From NCBI GenBank assembly GCA_963770915.1, contig CAVYRG010000001.1, positions 1,116,001 through 1,180,000 on the forward strand: a stretch of 64,000 bases of DNA, read 5' to 3'. Numbering within the stretch: the stretch's first letter is position 1; every line of letters begins with the position of its first letter. This stretch comes from PALSA-270 sp963770915 (GTDB lineage: Bacteria; Acidobacteriota; Terriglobia; Terriglobales; Acidobacteriaceae). A model generated the notes under the pieces. That model was given only the letters and a program-made list of their open reading frames with translations, had not been told where the DNA came from and did no database searches. This document shows, one piece after another, positions 16,535 through 25,770 of the stretch. A program made the position numbers and the translations under genes.

Positions 16535-17446
16535 ATGTTCGCAATCATCGGCATCGTCGTAGTATTCGGAGCCATCCTTTCCGGTTACCTGATGGAGCAC
16601 GGCAGCGTTCGCGTCCTGGTGCAGCCCGCGGAACTGATCATTATCGGGGGGGCGGCCATTGGTACGGTGCTCATCGCCAATCCTCTGCATATTCTCAAAC
16701 AGATCGCAGGCGGGATTACCGGCGTGTTCAAGGGAGCGAAATACACGAAGAAACTTTATCTGGACTCACTGAAGACCATGTATGACCTGCTAAACAAGGC
16801 GCGCCGCGAGGGGTTGATGGCGCTGGAAAGTGACGTCGAAGACCCAGCCAAGAGCGCCATCCTCAGCAAGAACCCGACCTTCATCCAGGACCATCACGTG
16901 CGCGACTTTTTCTGCGACACCATGCGCATGGCCATCAGCGGAACCGAGGCGATGGATCTCGACCAGTTGCTCGATTTGGACCTGGAAATCCATCACCACC
17001 AGTCCAGCATTCCCATCGCCTCGTTGAGCACAATGGCGGATTCCCTGCCCGGGCTGGGGATTGTGGCGGCGGTGTTGGGGGTGGTGATCACTATGCAAGC
17101 TCTGGGCGGACCGCCGGAAGAAATCGGCAAGAAGGTCGCCGCGGCGCTGGTCGGCACATTTCTGGGAATCCTTTTGTGCTATGGGCTGGTGGGGCCGATT
17201 GCCTCCAACATGGCCAAGCTTGCCGATGACGAACACGCCTATCTCTACGTGCTGCGGGTTCTGATGATTTCCTTTCTGAAAGGCACGGCCCCCATCATGG
17301 CGGTCGAAGTGGGACGCCGCGCGATTCCCGGACATATTCGCCCCAGCTTTCTGGAGGTGGAAAAAGTGTGCCGCGGGCGTGCCGATGAGCCCGCCGCGGA
17401 AAGCGCGCCAGCGGAAGCTGCAGCCGCGCCGGCAGAATCGGCATAA
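16535..17446 (+). CDS. motA: MotA, flagellar stator subunit
   Basis: A 303-residue integral membrane protein with four helices: about 1-20 and 33-52 at the N-terminus, and about 165-190 and 203-225 later. The large cytoplasmic loop that contacts the rotor lies between them. Family segments include L-S-T-M-A-D-S-L-P-G-L-G-I-V-A-A-V-L-G and G-T-F-L-G-I-L-L-C-Y-G. The C-terminal tail is Ala/Glu/Pro rich. With MotB it forms the proton-conducting stator. It follows the PAS/GGDEF-like gene by 6 bp and precedes motB by 21 bp. No other flagellar gene is in the window, so the stator is encoded away from the main flagellar locus. Confidence 0.93.
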   Translation: MFAIIGIVVVFGAILSGYLMEHGSVRVLVQPAELIIIGGAAIGTVLIANPLHILKQIAGGITGVFKGAKYTKKLYLDSLKTMYDLLNKARREGLMALESDVEDPAKSAILSKNPTFIQDHHVRDFFCDTMRMAISGTEAMDLDQLLDLDLEIHHHQSSIPIASLSTMADSLPGLGIVAAVLGVVITMQALGGPPEEIGKKVAAALVGTFLGILLCYGLVGPIASNMAKLADDEHAYLYVLRVLMISFLKGTAPIMAVEVGRRAIPGHIRPSFLEVEKVCRGRADEPAAESAPAEAAAAPAESA

Positions 17447-17467
17447 GCGGAACGCAGAAGTGATCTC

Positions 17468-18304
17468 GTGGAAAACCAGCGTCCCATAGTGATCGTGAAG
17501 AAGAAAGTGGCGCATGGCGGCCACCATGGCGGCGCCTGGAAAGTGGCCTACGCTGACTTCGTCACCGCCATGATGGCGCTGTTCATCGTGCTCTGGCTGC
17601 TGAACCAGAGCAAACCGGTGCGCGAGGCCATTGCCGGGTACTTCAAAGATCCCGCCGGTACCGGCGAAAAATTGGGCACCACCCTGAGCGGAACAGAAGA
17701 GAAAGCAAAAGAAGTAGTTGCGACCAAAGACAACATGGGGAAACTGAAGGCGGAGCTGGAGAAAACCATTCAGCACCTGCCCGATTTCGACAAGCTGAAA
17801 AACCAGATCGAAATGACGGTCACTCCGGAGGGCTTACGCATCGAAATGCTGGAAACCGCTTCCGGGGCTTTTTTCGATCTGGGCAGCTCGCAACCGAATG
17901 CTCGAGGCAGAGAGCTGCTTCTCCTGCTGGCGCAACAACTGGGGAAGATTCCTAATAAGATCTACATCGAAGGACACACCGATTCCAAGCCTTATTCCGG
18001 CAAGAGCGGCTACACCAATTGGGAGCTTTCCGCCGATCGGGCCAACGCGGCGCGGCGGATCATGCAGGAAAATGGCTTGGGGGCGAAACAGGTCAGCCAA
18101 GTGCGTGGCTACGCGGACCAGCGCTTGCGCAAGCCCGCCGCGCCCTTTGATCCCTCCAACCGGCGCATTTCCGTGATCGTGGAATATTTGGACAAATCAC
18201 GCGAAGAGAAGGCGGAGGCTGGGGGAAACAACCCTGAAAGTCCTCAGGCAGGAACTGCGCCGGACTCGAACACGCCGGCCGCAAATGAACCGGCGAAGAA
18301 ATAG
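17468..18304 (+). CDS. motB: MotB, flagellar stator subunit with peptidoglycan-binding domain
   Basis: A 278-residue protein with a short basic N-terminus and a single transmembrane helix (about 28-47). The helix contains the essential proton-carrying Asp30 in A-Y-A-D-F-V-T-A-M-M-A. The plug/linker covers about 50-115. The OmpA-like peptidoglycan-binding domain (about 125-235) has E-G-H-T-D-S and N-W-E-L-S-A-D-R-A-N-A. The tail is low complexity, rich in Pro/Ala/Glu. Translation begins at GTG 17468. It is the last gene of the signalling operon and is convergent with the receptor gene 22 bp away. Confidence 0.93.
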   Translation: MENQRPIVIVKKKVAHGGHHGGAWKVAYADFVTAMMALFIVLWLLNQSKPVREAIAGYFKDPAGTGEKLGTTLSGTEEKAKEVVATKDNMGKLKAELEKTIQHLPDFDKLKNQIEMTVTPEGLRIEMLETASGAFFDLGSSQPNARGRELLLLLAQQLGKIPNKIYIEGHTDSKPYSGKSGYTNWELSADRANAARRIMQENGLGAKQVSQVRGYADQRLRKPAAPFDPSNRRISVIVEYLDKSREEKAEAGGNNPESPQAGTAPDSNTPAANEPAKK

Positions 18305-18326
18305 TTGAGACCATGGGCGCGGCGAG

Positions 18327-20372
18327 TTAGTGGGAAGGCTTTTTCTCAGCCGAGAAATCCCAGCTGATCGTGGCGACCACGGAGCGACTGACGTCACCTG
18401 ATTCCGCGAAGGCAGCCAAAGTCGGAACGCTCTCGATGTGCCTGCGGCCTTGGAGATTGCGGCCCCACACTTCAAGTTTGAGTCCGTTGGAGGCATGCCA
18501 GGAGATCCCGGAATCGACGCGGTTGTGGGTAGGCACACTGAATCCGAGTATCTCTGCGTTCGTGGGCAGCCCGTTGTAGTGGTAAAGGGCGGAATCGAAG
18601 TTGAAGCGATGCGGAAGGTTCAAATGCGATTGCACGTTGAACTGATGGCGGGGCGTCAAGTCCATCGAAATCGAGGTGCCGCGGTCTTCTGTCACCGCGA
18701 ACGAGAGCATCCAAAAACGCCACAGGCTCAGCTGGGACCCCAGTTCGACGCCGTGGGTCTGAGCGTTGAAGGGGTTGGCGAAAGTGAAAAGAAGAATCGT
18801 GTAGGGAGGGCTCTGGCTGACGATCGGGGGCAACGAACTGGGGATCGGGGACAGTATGCCGCTATAGTCGTTGTAAAAAATCGATGCATCCAGGGCGAAA
18901 CGCCGGGTTGGCCGGAAGCGATAACCCATCTCGTAGGCTTTGAGAGTAGTGGCTTTCAGGGTGTTGCCGGCGCCGACAAACGCGAAATAGGTAGGCTCGG
19001 GCCCGGGAACGGTGTTGAAAATGAGGAAATTCTGCTCTTCATTGCGGGTTGGGATGCGCACTGCGCGTGAAACAGCGCCCCACACGTCGTGACCCTTACC
19101 TGGGCTCCAGACGGCGCGAATTTGCGGTTGCGTCTCCAATCCGGTGTAGGGATTGTGGCCTAGTTTTATGCCGCCGATGACTTTGAGGCTGGGCACGACG
19201 TCCCATTCGTATTGCCCGAAGCCGCTGAAAAGGGTTTGGCGATAGTTGGGGGGCATGAAGTGGCTGTAGAAAGTGACCCGGGTTTGATCGGCGGTAGTGC
19301 GAAAATCGCCGCCCCAGGTAATAGAATGGTGGGCCGAGATTTGATAGTTGTGCTGGGCCTCGATATCGCAGGTATTGCGGAATTCGGCGTCAAAGGCGAT
19401 GTCGGCCCGGTCGGTCCAGTTGCAGTAGGCCAGCACAGACAGACCTGAGCGCTCGGAGAAGGTGTGCACCCAGCGGCCCAGCAGATCGCCGCCGTCGATC
19501 GCGTAGTGCTGGCTCACGATGGTCTGTGCCGTAGGCGTCGTTATTTTTCCGATGTCTGCGACCTCGCCGTCGTAGCCCCTCATTTCAACGGTGAGGGCGT
19601 CTTTGTCGCTGAGCTTCCATTGCATGCGGGCGCCGCCCTGGACGAAATCCCAATTGTTCTGGAGCGGATTGCCGGAAGCATCCACGAAGGGTTCCCAGTA
19701 AGCCGCTGATCCGTAAACCCGGTAGGAAAAATCCTCGCCGATCCGGCCGCCATAGCGCGCACTGGCCACATCGCCCTCGTCGCGTCCATAGGAGGAACTG
19801 AGATGGCCGCCCTGCGTCTGCTCCGTGTTCTTAGTGGTGATGTTGATCACGCCGTTGATGGCGTTTTCGCCCCATAGCGTTCCACCCGGGCCGCGAATAA
19901 CCTCGATGCGGTCGATTTCTTCCAAAGGAATCTCCTCCACATCCCAGTTCACGCCACCGTAGAGAGGCGTATAAACGCTGCGGCCGTCGATGAGAACCAG
20001 CATTTTCTCGTTAGGGAAACCATCGAAACCGCGGGCGCTCACGATCCAGGCATGGGCGTTGACCTGGGCCACGCTCAAGCCCGGCACCACGCGCAATACG
20101 TCCGGCAGGGAGGAGAAACCGCCGCGCGCGATGTCTTCGCTGGTAATCACATAGACCGCAGCGGGCGCGGCGGAGAGCTTTTCCTCCTTTTTGGTGACCG
20201 AGGTCACTCGCAAACTGGCCAGCTGCTCGAGATCAAGGTCTGCCGGGTTCACCTTGGCAGTGACTTGCGGAGGGTCCTGAGGCGGGCTATCTTGCTGGCC
20301 CCAAGCTTGGGCCAGGCCAAAGCTCCCGCCTAAAAGGCACATTGCCAGGAAGAATGGGAAAAGCGATTTCAT
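18327..20372 (-). CDS. TonB-dependent outer-membrane receptor
   Basis: A 681-residue protein with a Sec signal peptide (residues 1-25). A plug domain (about 60-180) carries V-Y-V-I-T-S-E-D-I-A-R, P-D-V-L-R-V-V-P-G-L-S-V and I-E-V-I-R-G-P-G-G-T-L-W-G, and a 22-strand-type barrel fills the rest. The short region after the signal, with D-L-E-Q-L-A-S-L-R-V-T-S-V-T-K-K-E-E, resembles the N-terminus of CirA/vitamin-B12-type receptors. It lacks the carboxypeptidase-like N-terminal domain of SusC proteins, so a small ligand such as a metal chelate or corrinoid is more likely than a glycan. The terminal residue is His, not the usual Phe. It stands alone, and the ligand cannot be told from sequence. 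Confidence 0.9.
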   Translation of the reverse strand: MKSLFPFFLAMCLLGGSFGLAQAWGQQDSPPQDPPQVTAKVNPADLDLEQLASLRVTSVTKKEEKLSAAPAAVYVITSEDIARGGFSSLPDVLRVVPGLSVAQVNAHAWIVSARGFDGFPNEKMLVLIDGRSVYTPLYGGVNWDVEEIPLEEIDRIEVIRGPGGTLWGENAINGVINITTKNTEQTQGGHLSSSYGRDEGDVASARYGGRIGEDFSYRVYGSAAYWEPFVDASGNPLQNNWDFVQGGARMQWKLSDKDALTVEMRGYDGEVADIGKITTPTAQTIVSQHYAIDGGDLLGRWVHTFSERSGLSVLAYCNWTDRADIAFDAEFRNTCDIEAQHNYQISAHHSITWGGDFRTTADQTRVTFYSHFMPPNYRQTLFSGFGQYEWDVVPSLKVIGGIKLGHNPYTGLETQPQIRAVWSPGKGHDVWGAVSRAVRIPTRNEEQNFLIFNTVPGPEPTYFAFVGAGNTLKATTLKAYEMGYRFRPTRRFALDASIFYNDYSGILSPIPSSLPPIVSQSPPYTILLFTFANPFNAQTHGVELGSQLSLWRFWMLSFAVTEDRGTSISMDLTPRHQFNVQSHLNLPHRFNFDSALYHYNGLPTNAEILGFSVPTHNRVDSGISWHASNGLKLEVWGRNLQGRRHIESVPTLAAFAESGDVSRSVVATISWDFSAEKKPSH

Positions 20373-20534
20373 CGGATTCTCTTCTTTTTCGGTAGGCGCT
20401 TAGGGTGGTCTATCGGCCAGGAGGGATAAGTGCTTTAGCTCGCTTTGCCGCGGGTGAAGCCAAGAGGCGGCGAACATCATCTATTTAGCATCACCGGGTT
20501 TTCCGCGTCTCGATCTAAAACATTGGAGAAAATC

Positions 20535-22214
20535 ATGTCCACGTTGCCCGTGCCCAGCGTGCTCGATGCTCGAACCCAAACCTTCCCCACTCTGACCCCG
20601 GCGCACATTGCGCGGCTTCGCCCCACCGGCAAGGTGCGGCAGGTTAAGCCAGGAGATGTTCTTTTTCAGCCTGACGATACGGAAGTTCCCATGTTTGTTT
20701 TGCTTTCGGGAAGCATGGAGATCGTGCAGCCTGGGCTGGATGGGGAACGCCCTGTCACAACGCACGATCCCGGAAGCTTTACCGGCGAGATCGCCATGAT
20801 TACCGGACAACGCTGCCTGGTGCTCGGACGGGTGACGAGCGGGGGAGAATTTCTCGAAATCAGCGCGGCGGGCCTGCGTTCGCTGGTCGCCACCGACGCA
20901 GAGCTGGGCGAAATTTTCATGCGCGCGTTCATCTTGCGCCGGCTGGCGCTGATCAGCGGCGGATACGGCAACGTGATTCTGATGGGCTCGCGGCATTCGG
21001 CCAACACATTGCGGCTGCGCGAATTTCTCACCCGCAACTCGCATCCCTACACGTTTGTGGATCTCGATACCGACAAGACATCCCAGGAATTGCTGGACCG
21101 CTTTCACGTCAAGCTGGACGAAGTTCCAGTGGTGATTTGCAACGCCCGCACCGTGCTGAGAAATCCGACGACGCAGCAGTTGGCCGATTGCCTGGGATTC
21201 AACGTCAGTGTCAACACGGCACAAGTGCGGGATTTGATCATTGTGGGGGCCGGCCCCTCGGGCCTGGCGGCGGCGGTTTATGCGGCTTCGGAAGGATTGG
21301 ACGCGCTGCTAATTGAGACCGATGCGCCCGGCGGCCAAGCCGGATCGAGTTCCAAAATAGAAAATTACCTGGGATTTCCCACCGGCGTTTCCGGCCAGGA
21401 ACTGGCCGCGCGGGCCATCACGCAGGCGCAAAAGTTCGGCGCCAAAATGCTGGTGGCGCGGAAGGCGGTCAAGCTGAATTGCGGCCGGCGCCCTTTTGAA
21501 ATCGTTCTGGACAGCGGCGAGGTTCTGGCGGCGCGCACCATCGTCATTTCCACCGGCGCACAGTACAACAAGCCCCCCATCTCGAACCTCAAGAAGTTTG
21601 AGGGTCAGGGCGTTTACTATGGCGCGACGTACATCGAATCGCAGCTTTGCGAAAGCGCCGACGTGGTCGTGGTGGGAGGTGGAAACTCAGCCGGGCAAGC
21701 CGCGGTTTATCTATCCCAGACCGCGCGCAGAGTGTACATGCTGGTCCGCTCGGGAGGGCTTTCGGACACGATGTCCCGCTACCTGATTCAGCGGATCACA
21801 GAGAATCCGAATATCGAACTGCACTACAAAACGGAAATTACGGCGCTCGACGGTGATCAGGAACTCGAAAAGGTCACCTGGATCGACAAGGCGACGGGAG
21901 AGAGTTCAACGCACGCGATTCGCCACGTTTTCATCATGGCGGGCGCCTCGCCGCGCACGGATTGGCTGCAAGGATGCCTCGCGATGGACGACAAGGGATT
22001 CATCCTCACGGGGCGCGATCTGGACGCTACCGTAGGCATTGTTGCGCCTTCGGCTTGGCCTTTGGCCCGCACTCCGCAAATGCTTGAAACCAGCCTGCCG
22101 GGTGTGTTCGCGGTGGGAGATGCCCGCTCCGGTAACGTCAAGCGCGTGGCTTCCGCGGTGGGAGAAGGAGCGATTGCGGTTCACCTTGTGCACAGAGTGC
22201 TGGCGGAGTTCTAG
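20535..22214 (+). CDS. cNMP-binding / glutaredoxin-like / thioredoxin-reductase-like flavoprotein
   Basis: A 559-residue three-part protein. A cyclic-nucleotide-binding-like domain covers about 20-145 and a glutaredoxin-like domain about 158-230. An FAD/NAD(P)H oxidoreductase fills about 238-555, with G-A-G-P-S-G-L (FAD), G-G-G-N-S-A-G-Q (NADPH) and V-F-A-V-G-D-A-R near the end. The position where thioredoxin reductases have the redox C-A-T-C reads Y-Y-G-A-T-Y-I-E-S-Q-L-C, so the disulfide-exchanging pair is missing. Activity on thioredoxin is therefore doubtful; it may be an NADPH-dependent flavin reductase regulated by the N-terminal domain. The ATG at 20535 is chosen by domain start and GGAG upstream. 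Confidence 0.85.
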   Translation: MSTLPVPSVLDARTQTFPTLTPAHIARLRPTGKVRQVKPGDVLFQPDDTEVPMFVLLSGSMEIVQPGLDGERPVTTHDPGSFTGEIAMITGQRCLVLGRVTSGGEFLEISAAGLRSLVATDAELGEIFMRAFILRRLALISGGYGNVILMGSRHSANTLRLREFLTRNSHPYTFVDLDTDKTSQELLDRFHVKLDEVPVVICNARTVLRNPTTQQLADCLGFNVSVNTAQVRDLIIVGAGPSGLAAAVYAASEGLDALLIETDAPGGQAGSSSKIENYLGFPTGVSGQELAARAITQAQKFGAKMLVARKAVKLNCGRRPFEIVLDSGEVLAARTIVISTGAQYNKPPISNLKKFEGQGVYYGATYIESQLCESADVVVVGGGNSAGQAAVYLSQTARRVYMLVRSGGLSDTMSRYLIQRITENPNIELHYKTEITALDGDQELEKVTWIDKATGESSTHAIRHVFIMAGASPRTDWLQGCLAMDDKGFILTGRDLDATVGIVAPSAWPLARTPQMLETSLPGVFAVGDARSGNVKRVASAVGEGAIAVHLVHRVLAEF

Positions 22215-22233
22215 GGAAGCTCTGATCAAAGTT

Positions 22234-22278
22234 TCCAATGAAACCGCAAACCACCGAGAACACGGGGAAGCACAGGGG
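22234..22278. repeat. dispersed ~45-bp intergenic repeat, copy B
   Basis: It starts TCCAATGAAACCG and is the counterpart of 8730-8775, again 20-60 bp after a + strand stop codon. Confidence 0.45.
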
Positions 22279-22342
22279 AGCACCGACCCTTAATCAGAAT
22301 TTCCTGCGAGCCGGCGGAAAGATTGTTTTGCAGATAGCTGAT

Positions 22343-23221
22343 TTAGCCTTCGGCGGGAGCCACGTCGACGGAAACTCTCAGGCGCTGGCGCTGCCCGCCA
22401 ACCAGAATTCCCTTCACCGGACCAAGGTCATCATAGTCACGAGCCCAGGCCACGGTAATGTGACTATCGGATGGCATGATGCCATTGGTGGGATCGAAGG
22501 CAATCCAACCGAAGTCCGGCTCGAAGGCGCTGACCCAGGCGTGGGAAGCGTCGGCGCCGATGAGGCGAGGCTGGCCGGGCGGAGGCATGGTGGCAATGTA
22601 GCCGCTGACATAACGCGCGGCCAATCCCATGGAGCGCAGACATCCGATCTGCAGGTGCGCGAAATCCTGGCAAACTCCCCGGCGATTGCGCAGCACTTCG
22701 AGCACCGGCGTTCCCACTCTTGTGGAACCCGGGAGAAATTTGAAGTCGCGATGAATGCGTTGGGTTAAATCCAGAACGCAGCGCAGGAATGGATGCCCCG
22801 CCGGAAATGAGAGACGCGCGTAGTCGGCCAACTCCGCGTGGCGGCGCACATACGGCGAATCGAAACAAAATTGGCGAGCGGCAAGGGATCTCGCGTCCAT
22901 CCCACCGAGCAGGGCTTCGCGCACCTGCTCCCAGGACGGCCCCTGGTCGACATCCGGCTGCAGCATCAAATCCACTTTCACTTCGCTGCGCGCAGTAACG
23001 GTGAGCTGGGTGTGGGGTTCCTGCAGGCTGAGCCAGACCGTGTGGTTGCCGAAATAGTCGAGCCTTTCGCTGCTCAGGCTCGGAACCGGCGAAACCGTCA
23101 GTTCGTGCGACAAGCAGCTTTGCATGCCGTGATCGCGCGGCCGCAGCCGAACCAGATTGTGCGAGAGAGTGACCGCATCCATGTAATCGTAGCGAGTGGT
23201 ATGAGTGACGTGGTATCTCAT
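22343..23221 (-). CDS. transglutaminase-like cysteine protease domain protein
   Basis: A 292-residue cytoplasmic protein. It has the bacterial transglutaminase-like N-terminal domain (about 1-85, starting M-R-Y-H-V-T-H-T-T-R-Y) and a catalytic core with Cys184 (R-R-G-V-C-Q-D-F-A-H), His227 (A-S-H-A-W-V) and Asp243 (F-D-P-T-N-G). The full triad suggests peptidase or amidase activity. Its start overlaps the stop of the upstream ATP-grasp/alpha-E gene by 4 bp, so it is the last gene of a three-gene operon. This gene set is known from comparative genomics as a putative peptide-synthesising and modifying system with no confirmed product. Confidence 0.88.
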   Translation of the reverse strand: MRYHVTHTTRYDYMDAVTLSHNLVRLRPRDHGMQSCLSHELTVSPVPSLSSERLDYFGNHTVWLSLQEPHTQLTVTARSEVKVDLMLQPDVDQGPSWEQVREALLGGMDARSLAARQFCFDSPYVRRHAELADYARLSFPAGHPFLRCVLDLTQRIHRDFKFLPGSTRVGTPVLEVLRNRRGVCQDFAHLQIGCLRSMGLAARYVSGYIATMPPPGQPRLIGADASHAWVSAFEPDFGWIAFDPTNGIMPSDSHITVAWARDYDDLGPVKGILVGGQRQRLRVSVDVAPAEG

Positions 23222-25755
23222 ACCGGCTCCTCGGCCGACTCTGCCAGCCGGCGGGAAACATCGGTGGGAGAGAAATACAAGGTGGCGATCACGTCTGACA
23301 GCGCGCAGGTCTGCTCGAGAATTTCGGTGAGCAACGTTTCGAGGCCGGCGCGCGGACGGCCTTCGGGGACGAAGCAGAGTTCCCCAAAATCGGCGAGTTG
23401 AATGGAGGTGCGCAGCTTCAGGACCAGGCGCTGATCCTGGTTGCGGCTGGGGTCGGCAGAGTCGCGCGGCAGGGTGGCCAGATGGTGATCCGCAATGCCG
23501 AGTTGGAAGGCCACAGCACGCGGATTGGTTTCATCAGCCAGCAAGAGGTCCATCACCGCGTGAGGCTCGAGATGAGTGAAGTATCGCCGCCGGTACGTGA
23601 GCTTGCTGTCGGCAATTTCCAGGACCGCTTCCAGCAGCACCGGATCGGTGCCGTTCTCTACCAGCGTATTTCGCAAGAGCTTCGCGATGAAGTTGGCGCG
23701 TTCGACGCGGCGGCCCAGGTCGAGGAATCTCCAGGCTTGCCCGCGAGTCATGGAATCCGAAGCCAGGCCGACAAAGCCGGCGAAGCTGGCGATCAAGCCG
23801 TCCAGCAGTTCCGCCAGGCCGGAGGTGGGCTCGTTCGGGTCAATCTGGAAATCGGACACCGCGTTGTGAATCTCACGCAGGATTCGCCAGGCGTCGGCGG
23901 AGGCGCGGTTGCGCAGGATTCTCGCCAGTTCGTGCAGGCGCGCGATCGTGCCGCGAAGGCCATCGCCCTGTATGTCGCCCATCACACACTGCACGAATTC
24001 AGGGCTCAGGCTTACGCCATCCCAGGGCAAAGGCCCTTGCGGCCACGCGGCAGTTAAGACCTGAACGGCGTGATTATTGTCGTTTCCGCTTTGGTCGATG
24101 GCTCGATTCAGAGTACCGCGAACCAAGCGAACCTGGCCCTCGGCGCGCTCGACGAAACGCCCCAACCAAAACAAATCGTCGGCGATGCGGCTCGGCAAGT
24201 CGCCGCCGCCGCGGCTCAGCGGAACCGGCTGGCCGGGCGCGGGAAGAAGACTCACGGGGCTGACTGGGCCGTCGGAGAGAATCCAACTGTCCTTGCTGCC
24301 GCCGCCTCGCTGTAAAGAAACAACCAGAGACTCGTCCGACTGCGTGATGCGGGTCAAGGCGCCGGACATCACAGTGTAAGAATCCTCGTGAGCCGTGAGG
24401 AAAGCGCGCACGACAAAGCGCCGCGGTTGCAGCCGGCCATCAATCAAGGCCGGCGCCGTGCAGGACATCGCTTGCTCCTGGGCGACATAGCGGGAAGGGC
24501 GGGCTTTGATTCTGTCCGCGAGTTCCGCAAGCTGCTCGTGGGTGAGATTCTGGCCGAAGACGGGATCTTCTCCGCGGGTGGGATACGCGGACTTGATGAC
24601 CAATCTCTGCAGGTTATCGAGCACGTAGGCGAGTTCGGGTTGCTGGCCGCACCACCAGGTGGGCACCGAAGGCAACTTCAACTCCTCCCCGAGCAGGCGA
24701 CGGCAGAGCCCGGGCAGGAAGGGCATGAATCCCGGCGTTTGCAGCACGCCGCTGCCGAGCGGATTGGCGACCGCGACGTTGCCTTCGCGGACCGCTTGCA
24801 GCAGTCCGGGCACGCCGAGGTAGGAATCTGCAAACAGCTCGAGCGGATCGCAGTAATTGTCATCGACGCGGCGCAAAATGACGTCGACGCGCTTCAGCCC
24901 GCCGAGCGTTTTCAAATAGACGTTGGCATCGCGAACGGTCAGGTCGTTGCCTTGCACGAGGGAGTAGCCAAGATAGCGGGCAAGGTAGGAGTGCTCAAAA
25001 TAGGTTTCGTTATACGGACCGGGAGTAAGCAGCACGACGCGGGGAGCATCATGGCTGCGCGGGGCCAGCGCGGCAAGAGACTCGCGCAGCGCGCGGAAAT
25101 ATGGCGCCAACCGCTCGACGTTGCACTGGCGGAAGACGCCCGGCAGCGAACGCGAAAGAACAATGCGATTTTCCAGGGTGTAGCCGGCGCCGGAGGGCGC
25201 CTGCGCGCGGTCGCTGAGGATTTGATAGCCTCCGTCAGCGGTACGGACCAAATCGGCGGCATACACATGCAGCCAGCAATCGTGGGGCACCGTCGTGTCA
25301 TGGCACGGACGCAAGAACCCAGGGTTAGCCCAAACCAACTCCGGCGGAAGCAAGCCCTCGAAGATGGTTTCGGCGGGGCCATAGAGGTCGGCTAACAGCC
25401 GGTCCAGCAAACGCGCGCGCTGCTTCAAACCCTTTGCCAGCGCGTTCCACTCTGCCGATTGGATCAGCAGCGGAATCGGGTCGAGATTCCACGGGCGGTC
25501 GAGCCCGTTTGGATCGCCGTAGACATTGTGCGTCACTCCATTTTCGTGGATGAGGCGGCGGGCGTGGTCCCAGCGGCGGTGCAATTCCTCGGGCCCGAGT
25601 TCGTCGAGCAACGAGACGAAACCGCGCCAGTGCGGACGCAGCGAACCATCCGGCCCGGCCATTTCATCGGGGCGGGCGGACTCCAGCGCGTAGTTTTCAG
25701 TTAAGCCGGGCGACCCGTTGCGATCGGCAATTTCCGGAGGGTTCTCTGCCTGCAT
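23218..25755 (-). CDS. circularly permuted ATP-grasp + alpha-E domain fusion
   Basis: An 845-residue protein. The first part (about 60-520) is a circularly permuted ATP-grasp type 2 ligase domain with G-V-T-H-N-V-Y, R-V-V-L-L-T-P-G-P-Y-N-E-T-Y-F-E-H, R-R-V-D-D-N-Y-C-D-P-L-E-L and P-L-G-S-G-V-L-Q segments. The second (about 525-840) is an all-helical alpha-E (DUF403) domain beginning S-R-I-A-D-D-L-F-W-L-G-R. In many bacteria these are separate adjacent genes; here they are one polypeptide. The ATP-grasp fold implies ATP-dependent amide or peptide ligation of an unknown substrate. It is preceded 15 bp upstream by the DUF2126 gene and overlaps the transglutaminase gene downstream. Confidence 0.9.
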   Translation of the reverse strand: MQAENPPEIADRNGSPGLTENYALESARPDEMAGPDGSLRPHWRGFVSLLDELGPEELHRRWDHARRLIHENGVTHNVYGDPNGLDRPWNLDPIPLLIQSAEWNALAKGLKQRARLLDRLLADLYGPAETIFEGLLPPELVWANPGFLRPCHDTTVPHDCWLHVYAADLVRTADGGYQILSDRAQAPSGAGYTLENRIVLSRSLPGVFRQCNVERLAPYFRALRESLAALAPRSHDAPRVVLLTPGPYNETYFEHSYLARYLGYSLVQGNDLTVRDANVYLKTLGGLKRVDVILRRVDDNYCDPLELFADSYLGVPGLLQAVREGNVAVANPLGSGVLQTPGFMPFLPGLCRRLLGEELKLPSVPTWWCGQQPELAYVLDNLQRLVIKSAYPTRGEDPVFGQNLTHEQLAELADRIKARPSRYVAQEQAMSCTAPALIDGRLQPRRFVVRAFLTAHEDSYTVMSGALTRITQSDESLVVSLQRGGGSKDSWILSDGPVSPVSLLPAPGQPVPLSRGGGDLPSRIADDLFWLGRFVERAEGQVRLVRGTLNRAIDQSGNDNNHAVQVLTAAWPQGPLPWDGVSLSPEFVQCVMGDIQGDGLRGTIARLHELARILRNRASADAWRILREIHNAVSDFQIDPNEPTSGLAELLDGLIASFAGFVGLASDSMTRGQAWRFLDLGRRVERANFIAKLLRNTLVENGTDPVLLEAVLEIADSKLTYRRRYFTHLEPHAVMDLLLADETNPRAVAFQLGIADHHLATLPRDSADPSRNQDQRLVLKLRTSIQLADFGELCFVPEGRPRAGLETLLTEILEQTCALSDVIATLYFSPTDVSRRLAESAEEPV

Positions 25756-25770
25756 AGTCCATTCTGACTA

